64,000 nucleotides of DNA from Triatoma infestans (taxonomy: Eukaryota; Arthropoda; Insecta; Hemiptera; Reduviidae): NCBI GenBank assembly GCA_011037195.1, contig JAAEAF010003450.1, forward strand, positions 38,375-102,374, in the 5' to 3' direction. Shown here one piece after another: positions 12,665 to 24,500 of the stretch. The stretch's first letter is position 1, and every line of letters begins with the position of its first letter. The translations under genes and the position numbers were made by a program. Under the pieces are notes generated by a model. It made no database searches. It saw nothing but the letters and a program-made list of their open reading frames with translations, and had not been told where the DNA came from.

Positions 12665-12962
12665 TAGATCTTAGCAATAGCAATAGAACTTAATAAATAG
12701 ATCTTAATGTAATAACCATATGCCCTATTGTGGTTTTAGATTCAAATATTTAAATTGAGAACTGTTGCCGAAGAAGGAAGTGATGGAATACTTAACTAAT
12801 AGAAGTAAACTAAATTAAAATGTCATTTCTTTTTGAAAATAAAGACTTTATATTCTATCATAGTGTTTTGCAATTAGAAGAAATCCAAGATCGGATTCAG
12901 GGTTACATAAAAAAAAAAAAATAGAACACAACAATAAAAACTTTTAAGACATTTATAGAAAA

Positions 12963-12968
12963 TTTATT
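12963..12968 (-). promoter_or_regulatory. Poly(A) signal of the unrecognised minus-strand gene
   Basis: AATAAA on the minus strand, 30 bases beyond the stop codon of the gene at 12999-13728. Confidence 0.5.
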
Positions 12969-12998
12969 TAAAATTCATTAAAATTATCTTCTACATAT

Positions 12999-13728
12999 TT
13001 ACCAGCGGTTTACAGCATTTAAAACCGTGGTCCCTTTATATGTCCATATTTTTGTTATTTCAAATTCTGGAGGATGTGGTTTCACAATATATTCATGATT
13101 AAATTTTGGTTTGTAATAATCAGAGAGTACCGGTTCAGGATCTTTTTGTTTAGTAAATTCCTTCGGTTTTATATGACCAATATTGATGCCTAAATCTTCT
13201 TCTCGTACTTCAAGATCTATTAATCCTTTATAAATTTGTTCATCTAGGGGAATATTAATTTTTTTCAGAACCTAAAATTAGAATAAAAAATAGTTTATTT
13301 CATATATATATTATTTATTGGGTGGTAAGTTTGAATAGGTTTTTACATTATGAAACAATGATATCAGATTTAAACCGACAAAAGATAAAAACGTTTGTTA
13401 TTGTATTCTAAGTTACCTTATTTTTGAGAGGTTTGCCTTTACTGGGTGGTATCTTTACTTTACGACATCCTATTTCATTAATTATTTTCATGTAATCTGC
13501 TAATTTTATGCAAGAATAAGGTTTTGGATCGGTTAATGTAATGTCTAAATTCTCTTGTTCACTCTTAGTTTGTGAAGACGGTATGTCTTCTGGTGGTAGA
13601 TTCTGATGAAGAACTTCACAGTTCCTCACCAATAATTTAGATGTTGAAGATCTATCATTACAATGGCTATTTTCACTTTCAGTGGTGGTTGTAGTGGGAA
13701 CACTTTCTTTACTACTAGGTTTAGGCAT
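12999..13728 (-). CDS. Unrecognised two-exon protein gene (about 194 aa)
   Basis: Minus-strand exons 13417-13728 and 12999-13271 join in frame through a consensus intron (donor gtaact, acceptor ttttag). The product would be about 194 residues. An N-terminal third rich in Ser, Thr, Glu and Pro looks disordered. A Lys/Pro-rich middle follows (VKIPPSKGKPL). The C-terminal part is rich in aromatic and charged residues (LSDYYKPKFNHEY, then HPPEFEITKIWTY) and ends in NAVNRW. There is no signal peptide or membrane segment with this start. I chose the Met of MPKPSS; the frame stays open upstream to 13815, but that extra part reads like spliced or untranslated leader. I do not recognise the family. 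The small soluble Pro/Tyr-rich form would suit a microtubule-associated protein, which is only a guess. Confidence 0.6.
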
Positions 13729-13899
13729 TCTGCCAGCACATTTAATTGAAACAACAACAAAGTAAATTATCCTGAATTTAAAAAAACGACCATTACTTGC
13801 AGCAATTACAGACAAAAATTCGACGCTTTAAGCGTTTATTACTAATTTCATTGCCGGATAGTGTAACCTCTCCACATTTCAATGCAATTCAAAAACTAT

Positions 13900-14063
13900 T
13901 TTTTAGATATAGCCAATAGAGGGAAGCGCTAGTCAGAGTGCAGGTTTTGTTGTAAAATGTGGTAGGTTCTATCACATTTCTGTAGAAACAGATTTAGTCA
14001 ATCAGTGAGCAAAATTGTCCGTTGTGAAACGAAAGAGCAAGAAGTCTGGAATGCATTTGTAAG
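13900..14063 (+). other. Possible non-coding first exon of the HGSNAT gene
   Basis: The segment is less AT-rich than its surroundings and ends in ttt|gtaagt, a strong splice donor at 14064. It lies divergently upstream of the unrecognised minus-strand gene. HGSNAT exon 18807 starts at a splice acceptor, so an upstream exon is needed, and this is the best-placed candidate. The link is inferred from position alone. Confidence 0.2.
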
Positions 14064-15054
14064 TAAGATTCAGAATTAGATTGATTCTTAAGATACTTTT
14101 TCTTCATTTTTGAAAACTGCTTTTTTAATATTGTGTCACAAGTTAGGAGCTTCAAATTCTAGTAATTTCGGTCTTTTTTCTACATGATCTTCTGAGTAAT
14201 GCTTAATGTGTGACTAAACCAGAAATTAGAATTTTGTCAGATGTTGTTTATTCATATGTACTATTTTGGTGAAATTAATTTGATTTAGTTTATAGCTACT
14301 TAATTCATAGTGTACAAGGATAATTTTTGTGTTTTAAAAATTGTTTAGGTTTGAAATAACTGTTTCTGGACTATGTTTTTCTTGATAAGAAATAGCGCAA
14401 ATCATATCGATATAATTTAAATGAAAGCTGCAAAGAGAATGTAATTGTTTTTATCAACCTGTCTAACCTATCAAGGTATGTTTCAATTATTACATAATTT
14501 GTATATTAAGTTAAAAATGTAATTTATTTTTCTAGCTATATGGATGTATGAATATAATATTTTCCAAGTCTTTTAAATGATTATTATTAAAAGTAATAAT
14601 GTTGATTGGATGGGGCCAAATAAAAAAACTTTTCAAATTTAAAAGATTATTTCGCGGATTATTAAATTAAATTCAAGTTATGATTTTTGTAATTTGACAT
14701 ATGAAAGGTATTTAAAAATAGTTAATGGTTAATTGTTGTAAATTGGAGAATAAAGAAATATATCAGCGGTATTTGCATACTTATTAACGATTCCCATAAA
14801 TGGGTGATCCCGACGTGATCAATTCACTGTAAGAACTGTAAGTAAAAAAAAACATTTTTAAACTTGGTTTGAAATGGAGGATGATGTAAAAAAGTTGCAA
14901 TAGAGAATGGACATACTGCACACAGCCATCAACAAATACTATTGTAAATTCCAAAACATTAGATCCTAGATTTTCCAGATACAGTAACATTTTAAAACCA
15001 AACCAATTACCAATTAAAACAACGACTTCTTATCAAGTCACTCATTGTATCGAA
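14064..15054. other. Spacer or intron, no feature recognised
   Basis: AT-rich sequence with short open frames only. If the donor at 14064 is real, this is the beginning of a long first intron of the HGSNAT gene. Confidence 0.3.
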
Positions 15055-16140
15055 GCTAAAGGATCGCCCTGCCCTGTTTTGCCAAGGCTCGGCGCCTTGC
15101 ACCAGAAAAATTGACAGCCGCAAATAGGGAATTTGATGCAGAACGGCGCGTGTAGACCATCAAATAGTAACTGGGCAAGTCCCTTACATCTCTTTAAAAA
15201 GAAAAATAGCGATTAGCGAGTTGTGGGGACTCCCGACGTTTGAATGAACAAACAACCCCGGATAGATATCCTATACCTCACATTCAGGATTGCACTTCCA
15301 TTCTGTATGGTAAGAAATTTTTTTCAACAATTGATTTAAAAAAAGTTTTAAACTTTTTAAACTTCTATATCCAAACGATTTAACTGGGTATTCCAATTCG
15401 GCACCCCAACAACTATAATTACTTTCATTTTCTGTCGAATTGTACAACTATACAATTTTCAATCGGATCTGAACAACATTTTAGGGAATTCAAATAAAAC
15501 ACAGTATTGCAAATAATCCTCAGGCCAACGGCCATAATTAAGCGACCACATCGTCCCATCAAAGCGGCTCTTAAGCACAGAAAAGTGGGTTCAAGAACTA
15601 CCAGTAGTTCCTCTGTGTTCGAACAGTTTTTAAAGAGGATCTCCAACTTACCCCAGCAGAGTTTGTCGATAGCATTACGACAAGCTGGAGAAATTTTTGA
15701 TGACAACTACATCGACGATGACCCGATTACACTTATGTTTCCGAACTTTACAGGATATTTTCCGATAAATCAAAGCTAAACAAGCATCATGGTACATTGC
15801 TACGAACATTTTTATTCTTAAAGATGTTTATTCAAGAAGCACTCATGTATTTCTTCCGATCTGATCTAGTGCGCGCAACTCTACAACGCTCTTACTCTGG
15901 ATCTTTCCCTGTAATTCGCAGAGGACCAACAAAATTTGAAATTCTAATACGAGGTAAAAAACGTCGTCTCTCGAGATCACCTCAAACCAGCCTTCTTATC
16001 GTCTGATATTAACAGATCGCCTATTCAACACCAAACACTAGAAGACTCACAACCAATGAGCCTCACCAATAGTAGATACAACCGGCTGATGCTCCTAAAG
16101 TAACAAGAAGTGGTAGACTACAATTTGATTGATTCACGAA
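15055..16140 (+). mobile_element. Ty3/gypsy-type LTR retrotransposon remnant
   Basis: Two non-adjacent parts of a gypsy pol gene are present. At 15060-15330 a broken translation follows the start of the reverse transcriptase (AKARRLAPEKL, then SNWASPLHLFKKK). At 15507-16110 it follows the integrase end (ALRQAGEIFDD, then DLVRATLQRSYSG and PVIRRGPTKFEILIRGK, closing with PKVTRSGR). The RNase H and the catalytic integrase core between them are missing, and no LTRs are evident. It is an inactive fossil. Confidence 0.7.
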
Positions 16141-17354
16141 AACTTTCTTTTAAAAAAAAAAATAAAACTAATATTTTTTAAAACAGTTAAATTGAAAAGT
16201 AAAGATCTTGCCAACTGACTCTCAAGAAAAACTAAAAGAGCTGTATTTTATGTTTTAAGGATCTTATGATTTTCATTATTTTTTTTATGTTCCAATTAAT
16301 CAACTTTTTTTCTCCCAATCAATATATTATCTTGCAATTATTTTGTTAGCATAATAGTTATCTTCCCTCTTGTTATCTGCTCATCATGTTTTTTGACTTT
16401 ACTTCAAATTTTTCTTTTTGTTTGTATATAATATAAATGAATCTTTTTCTTATTCTCATGATTTAAATGTGGCATCTAATTATGCATTTTGTTATAAATA
16501 AATTTCGTAAATTCATTAATATATTTCTCTTTTTCCCTCTCCTCTATCTTGTTTTTTCTAATTTCTCATTTTTTCTAATTTCATTTGATATAAATTATTG
16601 TTAACCGTTATTTTCACTCAGAATTCAGTTCTAATAATGAACTTTTTTTTCTATTTTGCTTATCTCACAAATTGATTATATTCCTAATTGCTATTTACTT
16701 ATTTATAATTGTAAATTTCTTTTAATGACTTACTTTCTCTTCTAGTTATGTACTTTAATTTATATTAATTGTCTCAATTTAAATATTTTAATCTCACTTC
16801 AATTTAAAAGCGTTGTTTATTGTATTTTAATCTTTATATTGGCCGACTAACAAGTTTTCCTATGCAAACATTAAAGAAAATAATAAATAATAAAAATTTA
16901 TATATTATATAGTATTAAAAAAAAAAAAAATGTCACCTTCGTGGTGCATTTTAGATTTAGAAAACTTATCTAAAGTAACACATCAATTCTCTCTAATATT
17001 ATGAACCAGATAATATTTGAATTATTGCATTGCAAATAATATTAAAATGTTTATCTGAAATTTTTGAGAATACTAACTATACACAAAATGTAAACCGATC
17101 GATTTTATTTTTAATATTTTTCTGGAGAACATGAGTCAGAGATACTCGGGTCTCAGGGGAACTATGACAATAGTCTTATCTCTAAACTTAGTGTTTAGTT
17201 TTGTTGTTGGGATAGGAGCACTGCTAAAAGTCTACTGTATAAATCACATTCGGATAGCTCCTAGGTTCTGAAAACTTAAAAGTATAAGGTATGGTTTCTC
17301 TCCACAATTATGTCTTAAGTTAAAAGACAACTAAACTGAAATTTGTTATGTAGA
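16141..17354. other. AT-rich spacer, nothing recognised
   Basis: Pyrimidine-rich low-complexity DNA with no conserved coding segment. Confidence 0.35.
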
Positions 17355-18340
17355 ATTGTAATAAGAAGAATGTGTATGAGTGTTTTACATTAGATTTTTT
17401 TTTTTTTTTTGTAAATGATGCTATTTATACTTTGGGTAGATGGATTTTGCCAGAAACGTTCGTGGTCAGATGAGGTGGAACGGAATACCAAGTTTGTACT
17501 TGCTGCGATTTTTCATTTTTGAATTGTTTTGATCATTTTGAGTTATTAGCCCACTGGCAAAATACGTTTTTTTCTTGTCCTTCATTGGACTTCAAACAAA
17601 ACATTTATTTACTATGAAAACTAAGAGTCGAAAATTTAACAAGGAGGCAATTATTTCCACTTTCAACATTAAAGGAAAGAGAAAAATAATTAAAATTTTT
17701 TAAAATAATTGACAAATTTTATAGTGTGTGTACCAAATTTAACGAAATTCGTTGAAAACTGAAAAACAGTTCAGTAAAAGCGCACTTCCGGTTTACTAAA
17801 TTTTTTAAAACACGGAATTTTTGCCATCTACTTATTTTTAATTAATTTTGTTTGGATGATAGAATTGTATAATCAACTGTGATAGCACTTTAGAGAAAAA
17901 CATAACCCACCCCTACCCTAAAAGTGCCCTTAAATGAATTTTCCAGAAGTAACGTTTTTAATAAAAGGGGTAGTCTTTGTATGTGTGGTTGATGTTCCAA
18001 GTTTAAAGAAAATCATCGGAGCCATTTTGAGAAAATCGCAAAAAAGTAAAAAATCCAACTAATAAAGTGGTACTTCCGGTTGAGGAATTTTGACAGATAA
18101 CGTACAGTCAGATCCCATGGTGATACCTAAACGGAATATCAAGTTTCAATTTTCTACAGTTTTTCGTTTTTGAACTATGTTGATCACATACATACATACA
18201 TACACCAGACCATTTGCTAAAAACCACTTTTTTGCACTCAGGCGACCTCAAAACGTATATTTCCGGTGAAAACTCGATATCGAAAATTTGATACGATTAC
18301 AGTACTTCTTCTTACTAGGAGTAAGAGAAAGTAAAAATAA
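17355..18340 (-). repeat. 1-kb interspersed repeat, nearly full copy, reversed
   Basis: It runs from the gtatgagtgttttacat terminus to ttactaggagtaagagaaag at the other end, and contains the family's internal blocks (cacttccggt, ggaatatcaagtt, catacatacata, accggaaatata in reverse). It shares these in the same order with the copies at 21360-22330, 31710-32320 and 57110-57835. Confidence 0.7.
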
Positions 18341-18396
18341 TTAGGTAGATGTAATAAGAAAGTAGTCTGTTTCAACTAATAATAATATCATAGTTA

Positions 18397-18620
18397 GGGA
18401 GAGCAATAGCTAAATGGATGACCCATGCGGATGACCCGGGTTCGAGTCCAGCTGTGCTGCCTTAGATTTTTTCTTCCTAGGAGCCTTTACAGCTCACTGT
18501 CCGGCGATGGACTGTGTTGTCTGTAACGAGAAACACTGTCCGGAGGCCGGCAGTGCACTGAAGAAAACTCCAAGAAGATGCTATGACCATAGATGTTGGC
18601 GCCTTAAATTAAAAAAAAAT
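18397..18620 (+). mobile_element. tRNA-derived SINE
   Basis: The head has a Pol III promoter layout: an A-box-like tagctaaatgg and a B box GGTTCGAGTCC at about 18439-18449. An unrelated body follows (cactgtccggcgatgg) with an A-rich 3' end. Related copies lie at 54575-54790 and, reversed, at 34850-35025. A functional tRNA is excluded because no acceptor stem can be closed. Confidence 0.6.
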
Positions 18621-18806
18621 TATTGTGAGCGATCAAGTAAATAAAAAAAATTAAAAAAATATGAAGCACAAAAAAGGAGAATTTGGCAAATGGAATTCAC
18701 TTGAAAAGTTCAATATGGAATGTTCCATTAATTCAGCTTCTCTAAAATACTATTTATTTGTCTATCTTGTTGCATTAAAACCTAGTTTTATTTACTTGTG
18801 TAATAG

Positions 18807-21055
18807 ATGATGAAAGATTATTTACAATGTGGTACTAAAAAGATGATTTATGATGAAGCTTGTCTTTACATACACAATAAAGCCGATATTGCTGTTGATA
18901 TTTATTCCCAAAACGATGATTGTTATCAGGTAAAAATATCATTTAATTATTATATTTATAAATGTTATCATTAAAACTTCAATTTGGAATGTTTTAATAA
19001 TAAAATAGGACCATTTTAATTCGTTATTTGTGTTAATAGTGCAGCTTAGAACCTTTAATGAAAATTTTACCAGATGATCTCAGGACAGAATTATTTAAAA
19101 CACAATATGGGACAATTCTGCAATTTTCTTTTAATAATTCTTTTTATAAGTGAGTAGGTTCATTTTTTTAATTTTCTGTAGTTGTTATTTTATTAACAGG
19201 TTATTGTGATTATATTGTTATTGCTATTTTTATAGGAATAAATATCATTTTGGACAACATGGACATTATGGAATAAATATTTCAAATTCTGGTATATCTG
19301 AATTATTTGAAATATCGCCTGCGGATAATGCATATGGACGTATGTAATTTTTAAATTGCAAATAATGTATAGATTTGCTATGTTTCAAATTATTATTATT
19401 ATTATTATTATTATTATTTTATTTTCATTTTTTTTTTATACACATAGCTCTCTTTGCTTTGCTTTGGATATTACTGGGAATTTGGATCTTATGGAGTTTT
19501 GGATCTTACATATTCACATATACACAGTTATATATCCGTCTTTTTCAACCCAGACTAATTGTTAGTGAGGCAGAAAATGTAAGTCTCATATGCATATTTT
19601 TTTTGTTTTATTTTCTTTGGGACTTTTTACCGAAAGCCTTCAAATGATTAAGAGTTAACTGCTAATAGTCTTCTGTCCAATTTCTGACTGTGAATTGATT
19701 CGGAGTTTCCACCGTTTAACAAGTTATCTTCATTGACTTGCAATCTTATCTATCCCTTCAGACGACTCATTTTTTTTATGTATCACAAAAATGTCGTCGG
19801 CTATCTTTTTGGAAAATATTAGCTTTTCCAAATGCACTTATGCAGATGTTATTAGACTTAACTTGTACTTTAATGGATGAAGAAAAATTATTCACTCAAT
19901 CAGCAGAATTAAGAAAAAGAAGATGACCAAGAAGTTGATGCAGTAAATGAGAGGAAGAAAGGACGATTAAATAGAAAGCATGAAGTGTTTTTCTTCGCCT
20001 AAGTCGCTTATAACAAATTCATGCTATCCCTTATAGCCTAATAATACATGGTCCTAATAAAAAACATTTTTTTAAACATTTACGAGGGCAGTAATTTCTC
20101 CGATTTCTCTTCCTTTATTTAAAAAAAATCTGGAGTGAAACACTCACACGATATCTCTAACTCTAAATATTACAATGTAATCAATAAATTTTCTTTGAGA
20201 TTACAACATTAAATTGTTTAATTTGGGCTGGCCATAAAAGCAATGATGGGGATTTCCCTTCTATACCTGTGCGGCCTTATGTAGAGCGCTCTATGTCAAA
20301 ATCAGCAAAACATGTGCAAAGTTAAAATTTAAACTAATTGAAAGAGACTCCAATACCCCTCCAAAATCAATTTTTCAGAAAAAAAGTTTCAAATAAATGT
20401 GACACGTTTCGATCTAAACATCAAGTATTCCAAGTAAAAGAAAATCGTTATAACTGTTTACGAGAAAATTCCAAAAAAAAAAACTCAAAAACATATTTTG
20501 TAAAATCGCACTTTCGGTTAACCTTTTTTTCTTCAAATTTGGAATTCTTGGAATTAATATAATATTGTTATTTTTTTTTTTTCAGGATTTAGGGGCTATA
20601 TCAAGATCTGGAGCAAGTACACCTATTCTGACAGATATATCACGAGAGATATGTGCTAGTAGAAGAATTCAATCACTTGACGTATTTAGAGGGTAATTTC
20701 TTCTATATAACTATTTTATTTTATTAATTAATTAATTTTTTTTTTTTTTGCCATTAGGCAAGCTATATCATTAAATTCGTACTTTTAATTATTAATTGTA
20801 TTGATAAATTTTATTTAATTTATTTTATAATTAATATTATATTAATATTGTTCAGGAAAAAAATATTTATCTCTTTTCAGAGATACAGAGATTTATTTGT
20901 ATTATTTTATTTCTTACTTTATTATTTTTTTTTTTTTTTTAGTATCACAATAACGTTAATGTTATTTGTTAATTATGGTGGAGGGAAATATTGGATATTT
21001 CAACATTCTACATGGAATGGAATTACGGTGGCTGATGTGATATTTCCCTGGTATG

Positions 21056-21088
<33 letters not shown>

Positions 21089-21499
21089 AATATATATATA
21101 TTTTTTTAATCATGTTACTGTAAGCTTTTTTAAAATTCAAAGCTTCCTTGTGTTGAAATATTACCCAACAAAGAAAAAAACTGTTTTACTTTATGCGTTG
21201 GAAATGTGTCATATTTCTTTTACAGTTTCTTAATGTTTTCATTCTAGTAATTCAATCATTGATAACCATTCAATAATTTCCCAAAAAAGTTGGCCATATT
21301 TAAAATTAAAATGCACTGTTAAACTGTAAACAGAATCCATCAATTTCACTACAAGGGAGGTTATAATTTTTTACTTTCCTTCCTCGTAAAGAGGAAAGTA
21401 TTGCGAACGTGTAAAATTTTCTAAATTGAGTTTTCACCGGAAATACATGTTTTGAGGAGGTTCTCTGAGTACGAATAAAGTTTCTAGCGAATGGTATCT

Positions 21500-21549
<50 letters not shown>

Positions 21550-24500
21550 TAAAATACAAAACTTCTCAAAAACGAAAAGTCGCAGGAAGCTTCAAATTTA
21601 TTCGGTATTCGGTTTTAGTAATACCACAGATCTGAAACGAGGTTTCGAACAAAATCCATCAACCGAAAATGCGAATTTATTGAATGTTTTTTTTTCTTCA
21701 GTTTTTTGCTGTTTTCTTGAAAATGGCTTCAACTACACGTATACTATCTACATACATACAAACATATATAAATACCAATAACTTTTATTTCAAACATATT
21801 CCCGGTAAAATTGATTTTTTTGGAAGTATTGAGGAAATAGTGGCTTTATGTTTTCCTCCAAAGTGCCACTTCAGTTACAATAAATGGTTTTTAGCATCTA
21901 TATAATACCGATAAACAATTATAATCACAATAGAATACCAAAATTTAATGAAAATAACCGGAAATACGACCTTAGAGAGAATAGGTTTTTGATTTTTTTA
22001 TGAAAACGACTATAATGGTTTTCTTCAAATTAGATAAAATGTATCACTTTTATTTGAAACATTTTGCCAAACAAATATGGATTTTTGAAGGGTTATGGGG
22101 GCTTCTCTCAGATAGGTTTAAATTTAAACTGCCGATATAAGATTTTGAAAAACAGTGGGGCTCACCATGTCCACTCAGGTATAACCACTACCACCTTTTT
22201 TTTTTTGTGGCCAGCACATCAAAACGTTTGTATACATTGCAATTTTAAAGTATTTGTTTTTTTCTAATTATCTTATATTAATGGTGTACGTGGGAGAAAG
22301 TAATGTGAGTGTTTCACACCAGATCTTTTTAATTCTGAATATTTATATTAGGGGATTTTTTTTTTCTACTTAATGTCAAGGTTTCATTTTTATATTAACT
22401 CTATAGTTAATTCGATTGATAAAAAGTAAGAGATCATCTTTCCTTATTGAAAAGGTTGTTGTACAATGTATCTATCATAGCAAGCTTCTGAAATGTATTT
22501 GGTGATGTATGTTTGTGTGCTGGTAGCTTGTGTAGCACGAGCGGTTTAGTAAAAAGAGCTTGTAAGTATATATATGTTTAAGAGAGAAGTATTAGTAATA
22601 ATCAAGAGAGCACCATTGTTTTTAAAATAAATATATTATTCTCTAAGCAAATTTAAGTACATTACAATCTCACAACTGTTTCTTAATAAATGATGTTTAT
22701 CTAGAATAAAGGCAAATCACTATCACTGGCACTGAGTTTAAGAGAGCGATTCCTGAAGCATTTGTTCTGGCTTTGAAAGCACAATGCAGACTGTCTTGAA
22801 GGAATGTCTCTCTTCATAGTTCAAATCCTTTCAAATAAATAATGGAGGGAGTTTTATTGTTTTACCCTAACTGTTTCTTGCCCTTTGTATCTTGGTTTGC
22901 ATTGACCTAGATGGTAGTATACCTGGCTCTATCTCCATTCCAAAAATAACTATTTGATAATTTTCACAAAACTATTACTTTTTCCATTTCGTTCTTCCAC
23001 TACACTTCCTTTTATTGATTTTGACCAGTTTTGGATTGCCATCCAACATCAGAGTTTGTGCTCAGCTACAATGGAAATCGAAACTCTGATGATGTGCTAA
23101 CCAAACTCTGATGATGGAAAAAGATCCAAAAGAAAAAGAAGCATGCTAAGAAGGAAACGATCTTTAATAATCCTGATTACTTTTCGTTATTTCATTATGT
23201 TTGTTTAAAGTATCTAGTATGTATATTAATTGAAAATCGATTTTTTTTTTTTTTTATATCTGCTTAAAATGTTCTCTATTTTATTTTGTTTCAATACTCC
23301 TCCCTCATACAATCATGATCCCTTCTCCTCATTTCTTTTAATTCACAAAAACATCATGGACTATAGCGGATTTATTTGTTAATTAGTGGTCTGTACGTAT
23401 GTTTGTCAACAATTTCCTGATTTGGTAGATACATGTACCCCCCCCCCCCGAAACTCTATTAGGGCAAATGAATAAAATTTCAAAGTTAAAGGAAATTTTT
23501 GTATTTTATAATTATAAGAGAAAACTGATGTCAATAAATAAAACCAAGCCTTAACAAAAAAATATACTAATAACAGAATAGGCAAATAGATGTATGCAAT
23601 TTTGTAGAATAAAAGGCTTCATAAGGCTTATGTTTTACAATAGCCATTCAATTCACACCTATTGCAGCCACACCCCGGTATAATAATGATAGGAAGCCAT
23701 AGTGAAAGATACGGTTAACAATTTTATTTTTATAAACACAATGTGATAACTTTAATGTCTTTTTTACAGGTTTGCTTGGATAATGGGTACCAGTTTAATC
23801 TTATCTTTGAATTCACATTTAAGAAATTCAATAAAGAAGAGAATAATAATTATGAAAGTTTGTTTAAGAAGTTTAGCACTGTGCGCAATCGGTATTATAT
23901 TAAATTCTTTTAATAATAATAATACTGATACATTGAGATATCCAGGAGTACTACAAAGGTTGGCCTTAGCTTATTTAATTGTAGGAAGCATGGAAACAGC
24001 CTTTATTACTACTCAGAACAGATATAATGTTTGTAAATATATATATATATGTATATTATTGTTTAAATAATTTAATTAACTTTGTTTTTCTTACAAATTA
24101 TTTAGTTATAATTCTGATATTTTGTCTTTCTTGTAGATCACTAGAGCAACTAAAAATGTACAAGAATGGCTTTATAGTTGGATACAATGGATAGTAATGC
24201 TCACAGTTATTGGTTTTTATTATATTGGACTGTATTGTATAAATGTTCCTGGTTGTCCAGATGGTTATTTAGGTCCTGGGGGATTGCACAAGAATAGTTC
24301 TTTTGTAAACTGTACCGGCGGTAGTGCTGGCTATATTGATAGACTAATTTTTACCAGTCAGCATTTATATAATTCAACATCACTACGTGAAGTATATCAT
24401 AACAAACTTGTTTTTGATCCAGAAGGTAATAAAATAATCTTTATACATATGATTTTTTTCTTTTTCTTGTTTACACCCGATACTGGTAGAGTGGGCGGCT

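Noticed and set aside
13729..13815. Longer start for the unrecognised gene
   Set aside because: The added stretch is hydrophobic and T-rich with a ctggcag acceptor-like end right before the MPKPSS Met, more like leader or intron.
18430..18460. Possible functional tRNA gene
   Set aside because: Only the internal promoter boxes are recognisable; no acceptor or anticodon stem closes, and the same body recurs elsewhere, so it is a SINE.
21306..21569. Minus-strand frame rich in Ser-Leu and Thr-His
   Set aside because: It is translation of the TG/AG microsatellite inside the 1-kb repeat.
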